The notes under the pieces were generated by a model. The model searched no databases. It saw only the letters and a program-made list of their open reading frames with translations, and was not told the DNA's origin. DNA of 64,000 nucleotides from Hordeum vulgare subsp. vulgare. Taxonomy: Eukaryota; Streptophyta; Magnoliopsida; Poales; Poaceae. Position 1 is the first letter of the stretch, and the number at the start of each line of letters is the position of its first letter. Shown piece after piece: positions 45,703 to 57,904 of the stretch. The DNA is taken from NCBI RefSeq assembly GCF_904849725.1, contig NC_058518.1, positions 331,784,581 through 331,848,580 of the forward strand, read 5' to 3'. The position numbers and the translations under genes are program-made.

Positions 45703-46014
45703 TGATACGTCTCCAATGCATCTATAATTTTTTATTGTTCCATGCTATTATATTATCATTCTAGGATGCCTTTTAGGCATTTACTTGATGATTTGTATTA
45801 TTTGTAGCACTAACATATTAACCCAGTGCCAAGTGCCACTTGTTGTTTTCTCCATGTTTTTGGATTTTCACGAATACTGTATCAAACGAAGTCCAAATAC
45901 CCCGAAACTTTTTAATGGTTTTTTTTGGACAAGATAAGGACCTGGAAGCTTTGAAAGGAGACTCGAGGACCCACTGGGTGCATCCAAGCAAAAAAGGCGC
46001 GCCGAGGGGGTGTG
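45703..46014 (+). mobile_element. Gypsy 3' LTR, first part (right arm of second palindrome)
   Basis: It starts TGATACGTCTCCAATGC. It is interrupted at 46014 by a Copia element and resumes at 57905. Confidence 0.85.
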
Positions 46015-47812
46015 TGTTGGAAACACGCCCTAGAGGCATTAATAAAATAGTTATTATTATATTTCCTATTTTGAGATAATCATTTATTATCCATGCTATA
46101 ATTGTATTGAACGGAAACACAAATACATGTGTGGATATATAGACAAAACAATGTCCCTAGTGAGCCTCTAGTTGACTAGCTCGTTGATAAAAAATGGTTA
46201 AGGTTTCCTAGCCATAGACAAGTGTTGTAGCTTGATAACGGGGTCACATCATTAGGAGAATGATGTGATGGACAAGACCCAAACTATAAACGTAGCATGT
46301 GATCGTGTTATTTGGTTGCTATTGTTTTCTCCATGTCAAGTATACATTCCTATGACCATGAGATCATGTAACTCACTAACACCAGAGGAATGCCTTATGT
46401 GTATCAAACGTCGCAACGTAACTGGGTGACTATAAAGGTGTTGTATAGGTATCTCTGAAGGTGTCCGTTGCGTTAGCATAGATCAAGACTGGGATTTGTC
46501 ACTCCGTATGACGGAGAGGTATCTCGAGGCCCACTCGGTAATACAACATCACAAACAAGCCTTGCAAGCAACGTGACTAAAGAGTTAGCCACGAGATCTT
46601 GTATTATGGAACGAGTAAAGAGACTTGACGGTAACGAGATTGAAATAGGTATGGAGATACCTACGATCGAATCTCGGGCAAGTAACATACCGAAGGACAA
46701 AGGGAATGTTATACGGGATTAATTGAATCCTTGACATAGAGGTTCAACCGATAAGATCTTCATAGAATATGTAGGATCCAGTATGGGCATCCAGGTCCCG
46801 CTATTGGATATTTACCGGAGAGTGTCTCACTCATGTCTACATAGTTCTCGAACCCGCAGGGTCTGCACAATTAAGGTTCAGTGACGTTCCGATATAGTTG
46901 AATTATTGATGTTGGTAACTGAATGTTGTTCAGAGTCTCGTATGAGGTCCCGGACGTCACAGGTTTTCCAGAATGGTCTGGAGATGAAGATTGATATATA
47001 GGAATGTTGCATTTGGCTTCCAGAAATATTTTGCGCATTACTGGTAAAGTATCGGGAGTGACGAATGGGTTCTGGGGTTTTACCGGTAGGGGCCACTCAC
47101 CCGGGAGAGGACCTAATAGGCCTATGGGTGGCACACCAGCCTTTAGTGGGCTGGTGCGGCCTGCCCGATAACCTATTTCAGCCAAGAGTGCAAAAAGGAA
47201 AAAAGGAAAGGAAAAAAGGAAGGAGGTGGCCAAGTAGGAAGGGAGTCCTCCACCAAACCGAAATGGAGGAGGACTCTCCTCCTCTTGGCTCGGTCGACCC
47301 TTCTCCTTGGAGTAGGAGGCAAGGCAGCCCTCCCTCTTGTTCCACCTATATATAGTGGAGGTGAGAGAGGCTTTTGGCACCCCAAGCCATAGTGCAGCCC
47401 TCTCTCCCTCCACCACTTCGTGACACCCCGTAGCTAGTTCGGTACGGTATGACGAAGCCCTGCTGAAGTAGCTCCATCACCATCACCACCACGCCGTTGT
47501 GCTGCCGGATAATTCAGCTACCTCTTCGTCTCTCTTGCTGTATCAAGAAAGTGAAGATTGTCATCGAGTTGTACCTCTGCTGAACACGGAGGTGCCGTCC
47601 ATTCGGTACTAGACCGGGACGGAGTTCATGGGACGCTTGCGATTCGGATCGCGAAGACGTTCGACTACATCAACCGTGTTTCTTAACGCTTCCTGCTTAG
47701 CGATCTACAAGGGTATGTGGATCTGATCTCCCCTCTCGTAGATTATCATCGCCATGATAGGTCTTGCATGTGCGTAGAAAATCTTTTGTTTCCCATGCGA
47801 CGTTCCCCAAAA
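46015..47812 (+). mobile_element. Copia 5' LTR (1798 bp)
   Basis: It starts TGTTGGAAACACGCC and ends GCGACGTTCCCCAAAA (terminal CA decayed). It is Angela/WIS-type in layout, with CAAACGTCGCAACGTAACTGGG, and a hairpin CACCAGCC/GGCTGGTG near 47130-47155. Confidence 0.88.
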
Positions 47813-47813
47813 G

Positions 47814-47830
47814 TGGCATCATGAGCTAGG
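47814..47830 (+). other. Decayed primer-binding site (tRNA-Met)
   Basis: TGGCATCATGAGCTAGG, against canonical TGGTATCAGAGC, starts right after the 5' LTR. Confidence 0.65.
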
Positions 47831-47892
47831 TTCATGCTTAGATGATATCTCGAGTAGAACACAAAAGATTTTGTGGGTGTTGATGTGCAATT

Positions 47893-49695
47893 TGTTGGGG
47901 AACGTCGCATGGGAAACAAAAAATTTCCTACACGCACGAAGACCTATCATGGTGATGTCCATCTACGAGAGGGGATGAGTGATCTACATACCCTTGTAGA
48001 CCGTACAGCAGAAGCGTTAGAGAACGCGGTTGATGTAGTGGAACGTCCTCACGTCCCTCGATCCGCCCCGCGAACAATCCCGCGATGAGTCCCACGATCT
48101 AGTACCGAACGGACGGCACCTCCGCGTTCAGCACACGTACAGCTCGACGATGATCTCGGCCTTCTTGATCCAGCAAGAGAGACGGAGAGGTAGAAGAGTT
48201 CTCCGGCAGCGTGACGGCGCTCCGGAGGTTGGTGATGACCTTGTCTCAGCAGGGCTCCGCCCGAGCTCCGCAGAAACGCGATCTAGAGGAAAAACCGTGG
48301 AGGTATGTGGTCGGGCTGCCGTGGAAAAGTCGTCTCAAATCAGCCCTAAAACCTCCGTATATATAGGTCGGAGGGAGGGGGCCTTGCCTTGGGGTCCAAG
48401 GACCCTCAAGGGGGTCGGCCGAGCCAAGGGGGAGGACTCTCCCCCCCCCCCCAAACCGAGTTGGACTAGGTTTGGTGGGAGGGAGTCCCCCTCCCTTCCC
48501 ACCTCCTCCCTTTTTTTTCCTCTTGATTTTTCTTCTCTTGGCGCATAGACCACTTGTGGGCTGTCCCACCAGCCCACTAAGGGCTGGTGTGTCCCCCCCA
48601 AGGCCTATGGGCTTCCCCGGGTGAACCCCCGAAACCCACTCGTCATTCCCGGTACATTCCCGGTAACTCCGAAAACCTTCCGGTAATCAAACGAGGTCAT
48701 CCTATATATCAATCTTCGTTTCCGGACCATTCTGGAAACCCTGGTGACGTCCGTGATCTCATCCGGGACTCCGAACAACATTCGGTAACCAACCATATAA
48801 CTCAAATACGCATAAAACAACGTCGAACCTTAAGTGTGCAGACCCTGCGGGTTCGAGAACTATGTAGACATGACCTGAGAGACTCCTCGGTCAATATCCA
48901 ATAGCGGGACCTGGATGCCCATATTGGATCCTACATATTCTACGAAGATCTTATCGTTTGAACCTCAGTGCCAAGGATTCGTATAATCCCGTATGTCATT
49001 CCCTTTGTCCTTTGGTATGTTACTTGCCCGAGATTCGATCGTCAGCATCCGCATACCTATTTCAATCTCGTTTACCGGCAAGTCTCTTTACTCGTTCCGT
49101 AATACAAGATCCCGCAACTTACACTAAGTCACATTGCTTGCAAGGCTTGTGTGTGATGTTGTATTACCAAGTGGGCCCCGAGATACCTCTCCGTCACACG
49201 GAGTGACAAATCCCAGTCTTGATCCATACTAACTCAACTAACACCTTCGGAGATACCTGTAGAGCATCTTTATAGTCACCCAGTTACGTTGCGACGTTTG
49301 ATACACACAAAGCATTCCTCCGGTGTCCGTTGAGTTATATGATCTCATGGTCATAGGAATAAATACTTGACACGCAGAAAACAGTAGCAACAAAATGACA
49401 CGATCAACATGCTACGTCTATTAGTTTGGGTCTAGTCCATCACGTGATTCTCCCAATGACGTGATCGAGTTATCAAGCAACAACACCTTGTTCATAATCA
49501 GAAGACACTTACTATCATTGATCAACTGGCTAGCCAACTAGAGGCATGCTAGGGACGGTGTTTTGTCTATGTATCCACACATGTAAATAAGTCTTCATTC
49601 AATACAATTATAGCATGGATAATAAACTATTATCTTGATACAGGAATTATAATAATAACTATATTTATTATTGCCTCTAGGGCATAATTCCAACA
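47893..49695 (-). mobile_element. Solo LTR, BARE-1/Angela/WIS type (1803 bp)
   Basis: On the minus strand it starts TGTTGGAATTATGCCCTAGA and ends GTTCCCCAACA. The flanking CAATT occurs on both sides (47888-47892, 49696-49700), a perfect 5-bp duplication. Length and wording agree with the well-known barley BARE-1 LTR. A perfect hairpin CACCAGCCC/GGGCTGGTG with a 5-base loop is at 48567-48589. The ORFs on either strand here are LTR frames, not genes. Confidence 0.95.
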
Positions 49696-50418
49696 CAATT
49701 TGTTGCCCTCCTTAGTCTTTTCTTGATTCAGCGGTATTGTTTATTGAAGCGGCCCGGACCAACATTACTCGTACGCTTACGAGAGACCGGTTTCATCGAC
49801 TAACATCGAACTTGTTGCATAAAGATGACTGATGGGTGTCTGTCTCTTCAACTTTAGTTGAATCGGATTTGACCAAGGTGGTCCTTGGAGAAGGTTAAAT
49901 AGGAATTTGCATATCACCGTTGTGGCTTTGCGTAAGTAAGATGCGATCATACTAGATACCCATAGCAGCCATGAAAAATTTGCAACAACAAATTAGAGGA
50001 CGTCTAACCTGTTTTTGCAGGGTATGCATGTGATGTGATATGGCCAAACACATGATATGATATATTGGATGTATGAGATGATCATGTTTTAATAGTTAAA
50101 ATATCGACTTGCACGTCGATGCTACGACAACCGGCAGGAGCCATAGGGTTGTCTTTAATTATTTTGCGCTTGGTGATGCTTTGCTTAATCGCTAGTAGTA
50201 GCTTTAGTAGTAACAACATATTTAGCGCGACGAACTCAATGGCAGCACAATGATGGAGATCATGGTGTGGCGCCGGTGACGATGGAGATCATGCTGGTGC
50301 TTTGGTGATGAAGATGAAGAAGCACAAGTTCATGGCCATATCATGTGACTTATGATTTGCATGTGATGCTAATCCTTTTATGCACCTTATTTTGCTTAGA
50401 ACGAGGGTAGCATTATAA

Positions 50419-52232
50419 GAGCATCTCTAACAGCTGCCCTAAATAGAGCAACCTCTTTTCAATTGTAGGGTAGGCAAAATCGAGATATAGGGCAGCAAAA
50501 CAGCAGCCGTTTTACCAGCAGCCCAAGATAGGGCAGCACCCGCCCCAGCATCTGCCCAATATAGGGCACGGATGCAAAACGGTTGTGGCCAAAATATGAC
50601 ATTTTTCAATGAAAACAAGCACAACATCATCACAAACATCTAAAAATAAACTGAAAATAGTGTCATAGTCAACATAAACACAAATCTACATAATCATAAC
50701 ATAGTTCAACCCATACGGTAGCTCAAAACGAAGGACGTCATAGTTCACATCACATAGAAAACATGAAACAAACAATGACAACTACTCTTTGTCGACATCG
50801 GTTGCTTCCTTTTCTTCCTCGGTGGTGTCGGTGTTGTTGATGTTGTAGGTGGTGCCGGCGTTGTTGTTGATGTTGCTAGCTTCCCCTCTTCCCACAAAAA
50901 GGTTTTGTGCCATGGCATTCTACACACAAAAAGAAACAAGACACACAACAAAGATAAGACACGCAACAATGATAAGACAAACTTGAAACAAGACACACAA
51001 CAAAGATAAGACTCACCCTATCGTTCTCATTTGTGCCACTAGGATTTAACCTTTGCACATTCGCCAAACATGCCGACCACTTTTGGCAATCGGTTTGAAT
51101 TGTCCCCCACCGATGACGAAGAGAAGTGGCGGTTCTATCATTCCCATGTGGGTTGCGAGCATCAAAGAACTCCTTCACCCTTGACCAATATTGGTTGCGA
51201 TGTTGCTCGGTGCCCTTGACCGGATCACGGCCGATCTTCTTCCATCCCGCAACGATGACAAGATCTTCGGCATTGCTAAAATTGCCCGACCTTCCCTTCG
51301 GAACTACGTCCACGAAGCCCTCATCCTCGGCATCAAGTTCCTCCTCCGTTTCTTGCGATGGTATCTCCGTGGATCCAACATACTCGGAATTTGCAAAGTT
51401 CGTGTTTTGCAAATAAGTTTCATCGTCCATACTACATAGATAAGTGGATAAGAAACAATTTATATACAACACATGATCAATTGACAAAACAAAACGAAGA
51501 AGAAGAAAAATCACCTATGCGACATATCATCGAACATGTTGGGGTCGGCCTGCTGCTCCGGCTGCTCCTCCACCACTTCCTCGGCCTACGGCGGCGGCGA
51601 CGGCTGAATATCTTCTGGGGAGGGGAGTGGAGGTTTCCCGCGGCCTACAGTGGCCTTCCTCTTTGCCGTCCCCGCGCTCGCCTCGCCGGCTGCCGGCCTC
51701 TTCGTCGTCTGCCTCCACGTGCCCGTGCCGGCCTTCCTCCCTCATTTCGGTGGCATCGGCGGCTTCGCGGCCAGTATCTGGCTAGGATCTGCCGCGCCAA
51801 TCGACCGTGGCGGCACGAATCCAGGCCTCGACGGTGGCGGCATCGCGGTGGAGGTGTTGGCTGCGGGGGCGGCGGGGAGCGGCGATTGGCCGTCCGACGG
51901 ACCGGGGATCGTCGGGGGGGTGCGGTTTGGCCTCCCATGGTGGTACGGTGGTCGCCGGCGCGCGGCGGCAGCGGGAATTCGGAGAGGCAGGCGGGGCGGG
52001 AGCGTTCCGAGTGGCAGTTGGGCTGCGCGCGCGTGGGGAATGGAATTTGGGGCGGCCACGCAGGTGTTGCAAATATACAACAGTTGGGCAAAATTTAGGG
52101 CAGTGCTGTAAATTTTTTAGGGCAGTTGATGAAGATAGGGCAACTGTTGGAGCACGTTTTTAGCTGTTTTGTGCCCTATATGACAGTTTTTATGCAACAC
52201 TGCCCTATTTAGGGCAGCTGTTAGAGATGCTC
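50419..52232 (-). mobile_element. PIF/Harbinger-type DNA transposon, transposase lost (1814 bp)
   Basis: Terminal inverted repeats GAGCATCTCTAACAGCTGCC and its complement are flanked by TAA on both sides (50416-50418, 52233-52235), the 3-bp duplication typical of PIF/Harbinger. It carries only the Myb/SANT-type ORF1; no DDE transposase frame is present. The repeat TAGGGCAG, part of the terminal repeat, recurs internally near both ends. 51530-52070 is very GC-rich and stop-poor on both strands, with no domain. Confidence 0.9.
50782..51430 (-). CDS. Harbinger ORF1, Myb/SANT-like protein (two exons, 183 aa)
   Basis: Exon 1 (51430-51017) starts MDDETYLQNTNF. It contains an acidic linker (EELDAEDEGF) and a Myb/SANT-like trihelix: NFSNAEDLVIVAGWKKIG (helix 1), then EQHRNQYWSRVKEFF and SLRHRWGTIQTDCQKWS. 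The donor AGG|GTGAGT and acceptor TGTGTAG|AAT (intron 51016-50920, 97 bp) join in frame to exon 2 (50919-50782), which ends in NINNTDTTEEEKEATDVDKE and a stop. Removing the intron avoids the hydrophobic read-through seen in the unspliced frame. In PIF/Harbinger elements this protein binds element ends and helps transposase enter the nucleus. Host relatives are often labelled glutathione S-transferase T3-like. It has no visible lesion, unusual in this window. Confidence 0.75.
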
Positions 52233-52684
52233 TAAGGTGATCCCTCACTAAAATTTCAAGATAAAATTGTGTTCTCCCCGACTGTGCACCGTTGCGACAC
52301 TTCGTCATTTCGAGACACCACATGATGATCGGGTGTGATAGACTCTACGTTCACATACAACGGGTGCAAAACAGTTGCTCACGCGGAACACTCGGGTTAA
52401 AGTTGACGAGCCTAGCATGTACAGACATGGCCTCAGAACACAAGAGACCAAAAGGTCGAGCATGAATCATATAGTTGATATGATCAACATGGAGATGTTC
52501 ACCATTGAAACTAAGCTTAACTCATGTGATGATCGCACTTGTGTTTGTGAATTTGGATCATGCAACACTCGAATGACTAGAGGGATGTCAATTTGAGTAG
52601 GAGTTTATTAGTAATATGATTAGCTAAACTCAATTATCTCGAACATGTTCTAAGTAATCTTTGCAAAATTTTATGTTGTAGATC

Positions 52685-55600
52685 AATGGCTCGTGTAGTA
52701 GCAACCCTGAATTTTAATGTGTCCTAGAGAAAGCAAAGTTGAAAGATGATGGAAGCAACTTTGTTGACTCGGCCCGTAATCTGAGGCTCATACTCACGGC
52801 TGCCCAAAAGCAATATCTCCTTGATGCAGCACTAGGTGATTCACCTCCCGATATGGCGACCCAAGATGTTATGAACGCTTGGCAGTCTCGTAAGGATGAC
52901 TACTCATTAGTTCAATGTGCAGTTTTGTATGGCTTAGAACCAGGACTTCAAAGACGTTTTGAACGTCATGGAGCATATGAGATGTTCTAGGAGTTCAAGA
53001 TTTTCTTTGAGAAGAATGCCCGGATCGAGAGGTATGAAACCTCTGATAAGTTATATGCTTGCAAAATGGAGGAGAAAGGGTGTGTCAGTGAACACATACT
53101 CAGGATGTCTAGGTACTCTAACCGTCTAGCTGAGCTGGGGATTGCTCTCCTGCAAGAGGCTATCACTGACAGAGTTCTTGAATCACTTCCACCTAGCTAC
53201 AAGAGCTTCGTGCTGGAGTATAACATGAAAGGGATGAATAAGTCACTCACCGAGCTGTTTGCAATGCTGAAAGTCACAGAGTCAGAAATCCAGAAAGAGC
53301 ATCAAGTATCGATGGTCAATAAGACCACCAGTTTCAAGAAAAACGGCAAGGGAAAGAAGGGAAACTCCAAGAAGAGTGGCAAAACTGTTGCCCCTCCGAC
53401 GAAGAAACCCAAGGCTGGACCTAACCCGGAAACTGAGCGTTATTATTGCAAGGAGACTGGTCACTCGAAGCGAAACTGCCCCAAGTATCTGGCCGATAAG
53501 AAGGCGACCAACGCCAAACAAGGTATATTTGATATACATGTTATTGATGTGTACCTCACCAGCTCTCGTAGTAGTGCCTGGGTATTTGATACCGGTTCTG
53601 TTGCTCACATTTGCAACTCGAAATAGGAACTGCAGAATAAACGAAGGCTGGCAAAGGATGAAGTGACGATGCACATGGGAAATGGTTCCAAGGTTGATGC
53701 GATTGCCGTTGGCACAATCTCACTTCAGTTACCATCGGAATTAGTCATGAATCTAAATAAATGTTATTTAGTGCATGTGTTAAGCATGAACGTTATATCT
53801 AGATATTGTTTATTGCGAGACGGTTACACATTTAAGTCAGAGAATAATGGTTGTTCTATTTATATGAGTAATATCTTTTATGGTCATGCACCCAATGTGA
53901 GGGGTTTATTCATGTTGAATCTCGATAGTGATGATACACATATACATAACATTGAGACCAAAAGATGTAGAGTTGATAATAATAGCGCCACTTTCTTGTG
54001 GCACTGCCGCTTAGGTCATATTGGTGTAAAACGCATGAAGAAACTCCATGCTGATGGACTTTTGGAGTCACTTGATTTCGAATCACTTGACACATGTGAA
54101 CCATGTCTCATGGGCAAGATGACTAAGACTTCGTTCTCCGGAACAATGGAGCATGTAAGTGACTTGTTGGAGATCATACATACTGATGTGTGTGGACCGA
54201 TGAGTATAGAGGCACGCCGTGGATTTAGTTATTTCCTCACATTCACTGATGATTTGAGTAGATATGGTTATATTTACTTAATGAAGCACAAGTCTGAAAC
54301 GTTTGAAAAGTTCAAGCAATTTCATAGTGAAGTTGAAAATCATCATAACAAGAAGATCAAAATCTTACGATCTGATCGAGGAGGTGAGTACCTGAGTTAC
54401 GAGTTTGGTGCTCACTTAAAACAATGTGGAATTGTTTCACGGTTGACACCGCCTCGAACACCACAGCGTAATGGTGTGTCCGAACGTCGTAATTGTACTT
54501 TATTAGATATGGTGCATTCTATGATGTCTCTTACTGATTTTGCATTATCGTTTTGGGGCTATGCATTGGAGACAACTGCATTCACTTTAAATAGGACACC
54601 ATCAAAGTCCATTCAGACAACGCCATATGAACTGTGGTATGGCAAGAAGCCAAAGTTGTCGTTTCTTAAAGTGTGGGGATGTCATGCTTATGTCAAAAAG
54701 CTTTGGCCTGAAAAGCTGGAACCCAAAGCAAAAAAGTGCGTCTTCATAGGTTACCCAAAAGAGACAGTTGGGTATACGTTCTATCTCAGATCCGAGGTAA
54801 AGTGTTTGTCGCTGAGAACGGAGCTTTTCTTGAGAAAGTGTTTCTCTCGAAAGAATTGAGTGGGAGGAAGATAGAACTTGATGAGGTTGTAGAACCTTTG
54901 CTTAAACTAGATGATGGCAAGGGACAGAAATAAGTTTCTGTGGAGGCTACACGAGTCGAAGAGGAAGCTATTGATGATGATCATGAAACTTCAGATCAAG
55001 TTGCTATCAGACCTCATAGGTCGACAAGGCCACATACTGCTCCTGAGTGGTATGGGGATCATGTCTTGTCAATCATGTTGTTAGACAATGATGAACCTGC
55101 AAGCTATGGAGAAGCAGTGGTAGGCCTGGATTCCAACAAATGGTTAGAAGCCATGAAATCTAAGATAGGATCTATGTATGAAAACAAAGTATGGACTTTG
55201 TAAGTATTACCTCAAGACCGAAAGGGCATTCAGAACAAATGGATCTTTAAGAAGAAGATGAACGCGGACGGTAATGTGACCGTCTATAAATCTCGACTTG
55301 TGGCAAAGGGTTTTTCACAAGTTCAAGGAGTTGACTACGATGAGATTTTCTCACTAGTAGTGATGCTTAAGTCCGTCAGAATCATGTTAGATATAGCTGC
55401 ATTTTTCGATTATGAAATTTGGCAGATGGATGTCAAAACAACGTTCCTTAACGGGTTTCTTAAGGAAGAGTTGTATAGGATGCAACCGGAAGGTTTTGTC
55501 AATCCAGAGAATGCTGACAAAGTGTGCAAGCTCCAGCGATCCACTTATGGACTGGTGCAAGCATCTCGGAGTTGGAATTAACGCTTTGATCAGGTGATCA

Positions 55601-56665
55601 AGGCGTTCAGGTTTATACAAGTTTTTTGAGAAGCTCGTATTTACAAGAAAGTGAGTGGGAGCTCTATAGCGTTTCTAATATTATATGTGGATGACATATT
55701 GCTGATTCGAAACAATGTAGAACTTTTGGAAAGCGTAAAGGATGACTGAATAAAAGTTTTTCAATGGAGGGCCTGGGAGAAGCTACTTACATATTAGGCA
55801 TTAAGATCTATAGAGATAGATGAAGATGCCTAATAGGACTTTCACAAAGCAATTACCTTGATAAGATTTTGAAGAAGTTCAAAATGGAACAATCCAAGAA
55901 GGGGTTCTTGCCTGTGTTACAAGGTATAAAGTTGAGTAAGACTCAATGCCGAGTAACTGCAGAAGATAGAGAAACGATGAGTGTCGTCCCCTATGCTACA
56001 ACCATATGGTCTATCATGTATGCAATGATGTGCACTAGTCCGGATGTCAGCCTTGCCATAAGTATGGCATGCATGTTTCAAAGTAATCCAGGAATGGAGC
56101 ACCGGACAGCGGTCAAGAATATTCTGAAGTACCTGAAAATGACTAAGGAAATGTTTCTCGTTTATGGAGGTGACAAAGAGCTCGTCGTAAAGGGTTACAT
56201 CGATGCAAGCTTCGACACTGATCCGAATGACTCTAAGGCACAAACAGGATACATATTTAGTCTTAACGGGGGTGCGGTAAGCTAGTGCAGTTCCAAGCAA
56301 AGCGTCCTAGCTAATTCTACATGCGAAGCGGAGTACATAGCTGCTTCGGAGGCGGCTAAGGAGGGTGTCTGGATGAAGCAGTTCATGACAGATCTTGGAG
56401 TTGTGCCGAGTGCACTAGATCCAATAAATTTGTTCTTTGACAACACTGGTGACATTGCTCTAGCCAACGAACCAAGGTTTCACAAGAGGACTAGACACAT
56501 AAAGCGACACTTCAATGCCATCCACGATTACATCAAGGAGGAGGACATAAATATTTGCAAAGTGCACACAAATCTGAATGTTGTAGATCCACTGACTAAG
56601 CCTCTTCCACAAGCAAAACATGATCAACACCAGAACTGTATGGGTGTTAGATTCGTTACATTGTA
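52685..56665 (+). pseudogene. gag-pol: Copia gag-pol polyprotein (broken)
   Basis: The start ATG is at 52685 (MARVVATLNFN). Gag runs to about 53500, with the knuckle CKETGHSKRNC preceded by YY where a Cys is expected. Protease DTGSVAHICNS is near 53590. The integrase zinc domain HCRLGHIGVKRM with CEPC is near 54003-54107, and the core residues are D in HTDVCGPM, D in TDDLSRYG and E in NGVSERRN. RT has RLVAKGFSQVQG, QMDVKTTFLNG and YVDDILLIRN (near 55687). RNase H has TCEAEYIAASEA, and the C-terminus is VDPLTKPLPQAKHDQHQ. Stops lie at about 52727, 52988, 53626, 54931, 55201, 55579, 55627 and 56283. Frameshifts lie near 54797 and 55745. The region between 53663 and 54859 is one clean 398-codon frame covering most of integrase. 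Confidence 0.9.
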
Positions 56666-56703
56666 AATCACATAGAGATGTGAAGCTAGATTATTGACTC
56701 TAG

Positions 56704-57904
56704 TGCAAGTGGGAGACTGTTGGAAATATGCCCTAGAAGCAATAATAAAATAGTTATTATTATATTTCCTGTTTCAAGATAATCATTTATTATCCATGCT
56801 ATAATTGTATTGAATGGAAACACAAATACATGTGTGGATATATAGACAAAACAATGTCCCTAGTGAGCCTCTAGCTGACTAGCTCGTTGATCAAAGATGG
56901 TTAAGGTTTCCCAGCCATAGACAAGTGTTGTCACTTGATAACGGGATCACATCATTAGGAGAATGATGTGATGGACAAGACCCAAACTATAAACGTAGCA
57001 TGTGATCGTGTTATTTGGTTGCTATTGTTTTCTCCATGTCAAGTATACATTCCTATGACCATGAGATCATGTAACTCACTAACGCGGAAATAGGTTAGTG
57101 ACGATTGGGTTCTGGGGTTTTACCCGGAGGCTTTTGGCACCCCTGAACCCAATCGTCACTCCCGGTACTGGAATGACGATTGGGTTCTGGGGTTTTACCA
57201 GGAGGGGCCACTCACCCGGGAGAGGACCTAATAGGCCTATGGGGCTGGTGCGGCCAGCCCAATAACCTATTTCGGCCAAGAGTGCAAAAAGGAAAAAGGA
57301 AAGGAAAAAAGGAAGGAGGTGGCCAAGTAGGAAGGGAGTCCTCCATCAAACCGAATTGGAGGAGGACTCTCCTCCTCTTGGCTCGTCCGACCCCTCTCCT
57401 TAGAGTAGGAGGCATGGAAGCCCTCCCTCTTGTTCCACATGTATATAGTGGAGGTGAGAGAGGCTTTTGGCACCCCAAGCCAAAGTGCAACCCTCTCTCC
57501 TCCACCACTTAGTGACACCCCGTAGCTAGTTCGGTACGGCAAGACGAAGCCCTGCCGGAGTAGCTCCACCACCATCACCGCCATGACATCGTGCTGCTAA
57601 AGAATTCAGCTACCTATTCACCTCTCTTGCTGGATCAAGAAGGCGGAGATTGTCATCGAGCTGTACGTGTGTTGAACGCGGAGGTGACGTCCGTTTGGTA
57701 CTAGATCGTGACGAAGTTCGTGGGACGCTTGTGATTCGGATCGCGAAGACGTTCGACTACATCAGCCGCGTTTCTTAATGCTTCCCGCTTAGCGATCTAC
57801 AAGGGTATGCGGATCCAATCTCCCCTCTCATAGATGATCATCACCATGATAGGTCTTGCGTGTGCGTAGGAAAATTTATGTTTCCCATGCGACGTTCCTC
57901 AACA
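56704..57904 (+). mobile_element. Copia polypurine tract and 3' LTR with internal deletion
   Basis: TGCAAGTGGGAGAC (56704-56717) precedes the LTR (56718-57904, 1187 bp), which ends CGTTCCTCAACA. Compared with the 5' LTR, about 675 bp (46381-47055) is missing. It is replaced by about 90 bp of rearranged filler (57084-57171) made from local sequence, including an inverted pair GTGACGATTGGGTT/AACCCAATCGTCAC. Confidence 0.85.

Larger units (their letters stand above)
49701..52684 (+). other. Untranslated leader of the Copia element (interrupted)
   Basis: Non-coding DNA lies between the primer site and the gag ATG (52685), about 1.15 kb without insertions. It is split at 50418/52233 by a PIF/Harbinger element. 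No ORF is supported. Removing the insert restores CATTATAAGGTGATCCCTC. Confidence 0.65.
46015..57904 (+). mobile_element. Copia element with both LTRs, holding two nested insertions
   Basis: LTRs are at 46015-47812 and 56718-57904. The flanks GTGTG (46010-46014) and GGGTG (57905-57909) are a decayed 5-bp duplication. The first ~265 bases of the two LTRs differ at about 15 positions by hand count, so the insertion is old. Inside are a BARE-1-like solo LTR (47893-49695) and a PIF/Harbinger element (50419-52232). It sits in the GC-rich hairpin of a Gypsy LTR. Confidence 0.9.

Noticed and set aside
47065..48904. Several 60-180 aa ORFs
   Set aside because: They lie inside Copia LTRs in both orientations, and similar frames occur in the 3' LTR (57079-57584), so they are LTR frames.
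51531..52111. Long overlapping ORFs on both strands in very GC-rich DNA
   Set aside because: Stop-poor frames exist on both strands because of GC content. They are Arg/Pro/Ala/Gly low-complexity with no domain, and are treated as the non-coding part of the Harbinger element.
53910..54104. Minus-strand ORFs inside Copia pol
   Set aside because: They are shadows of the plus-strand polyprotein frame.
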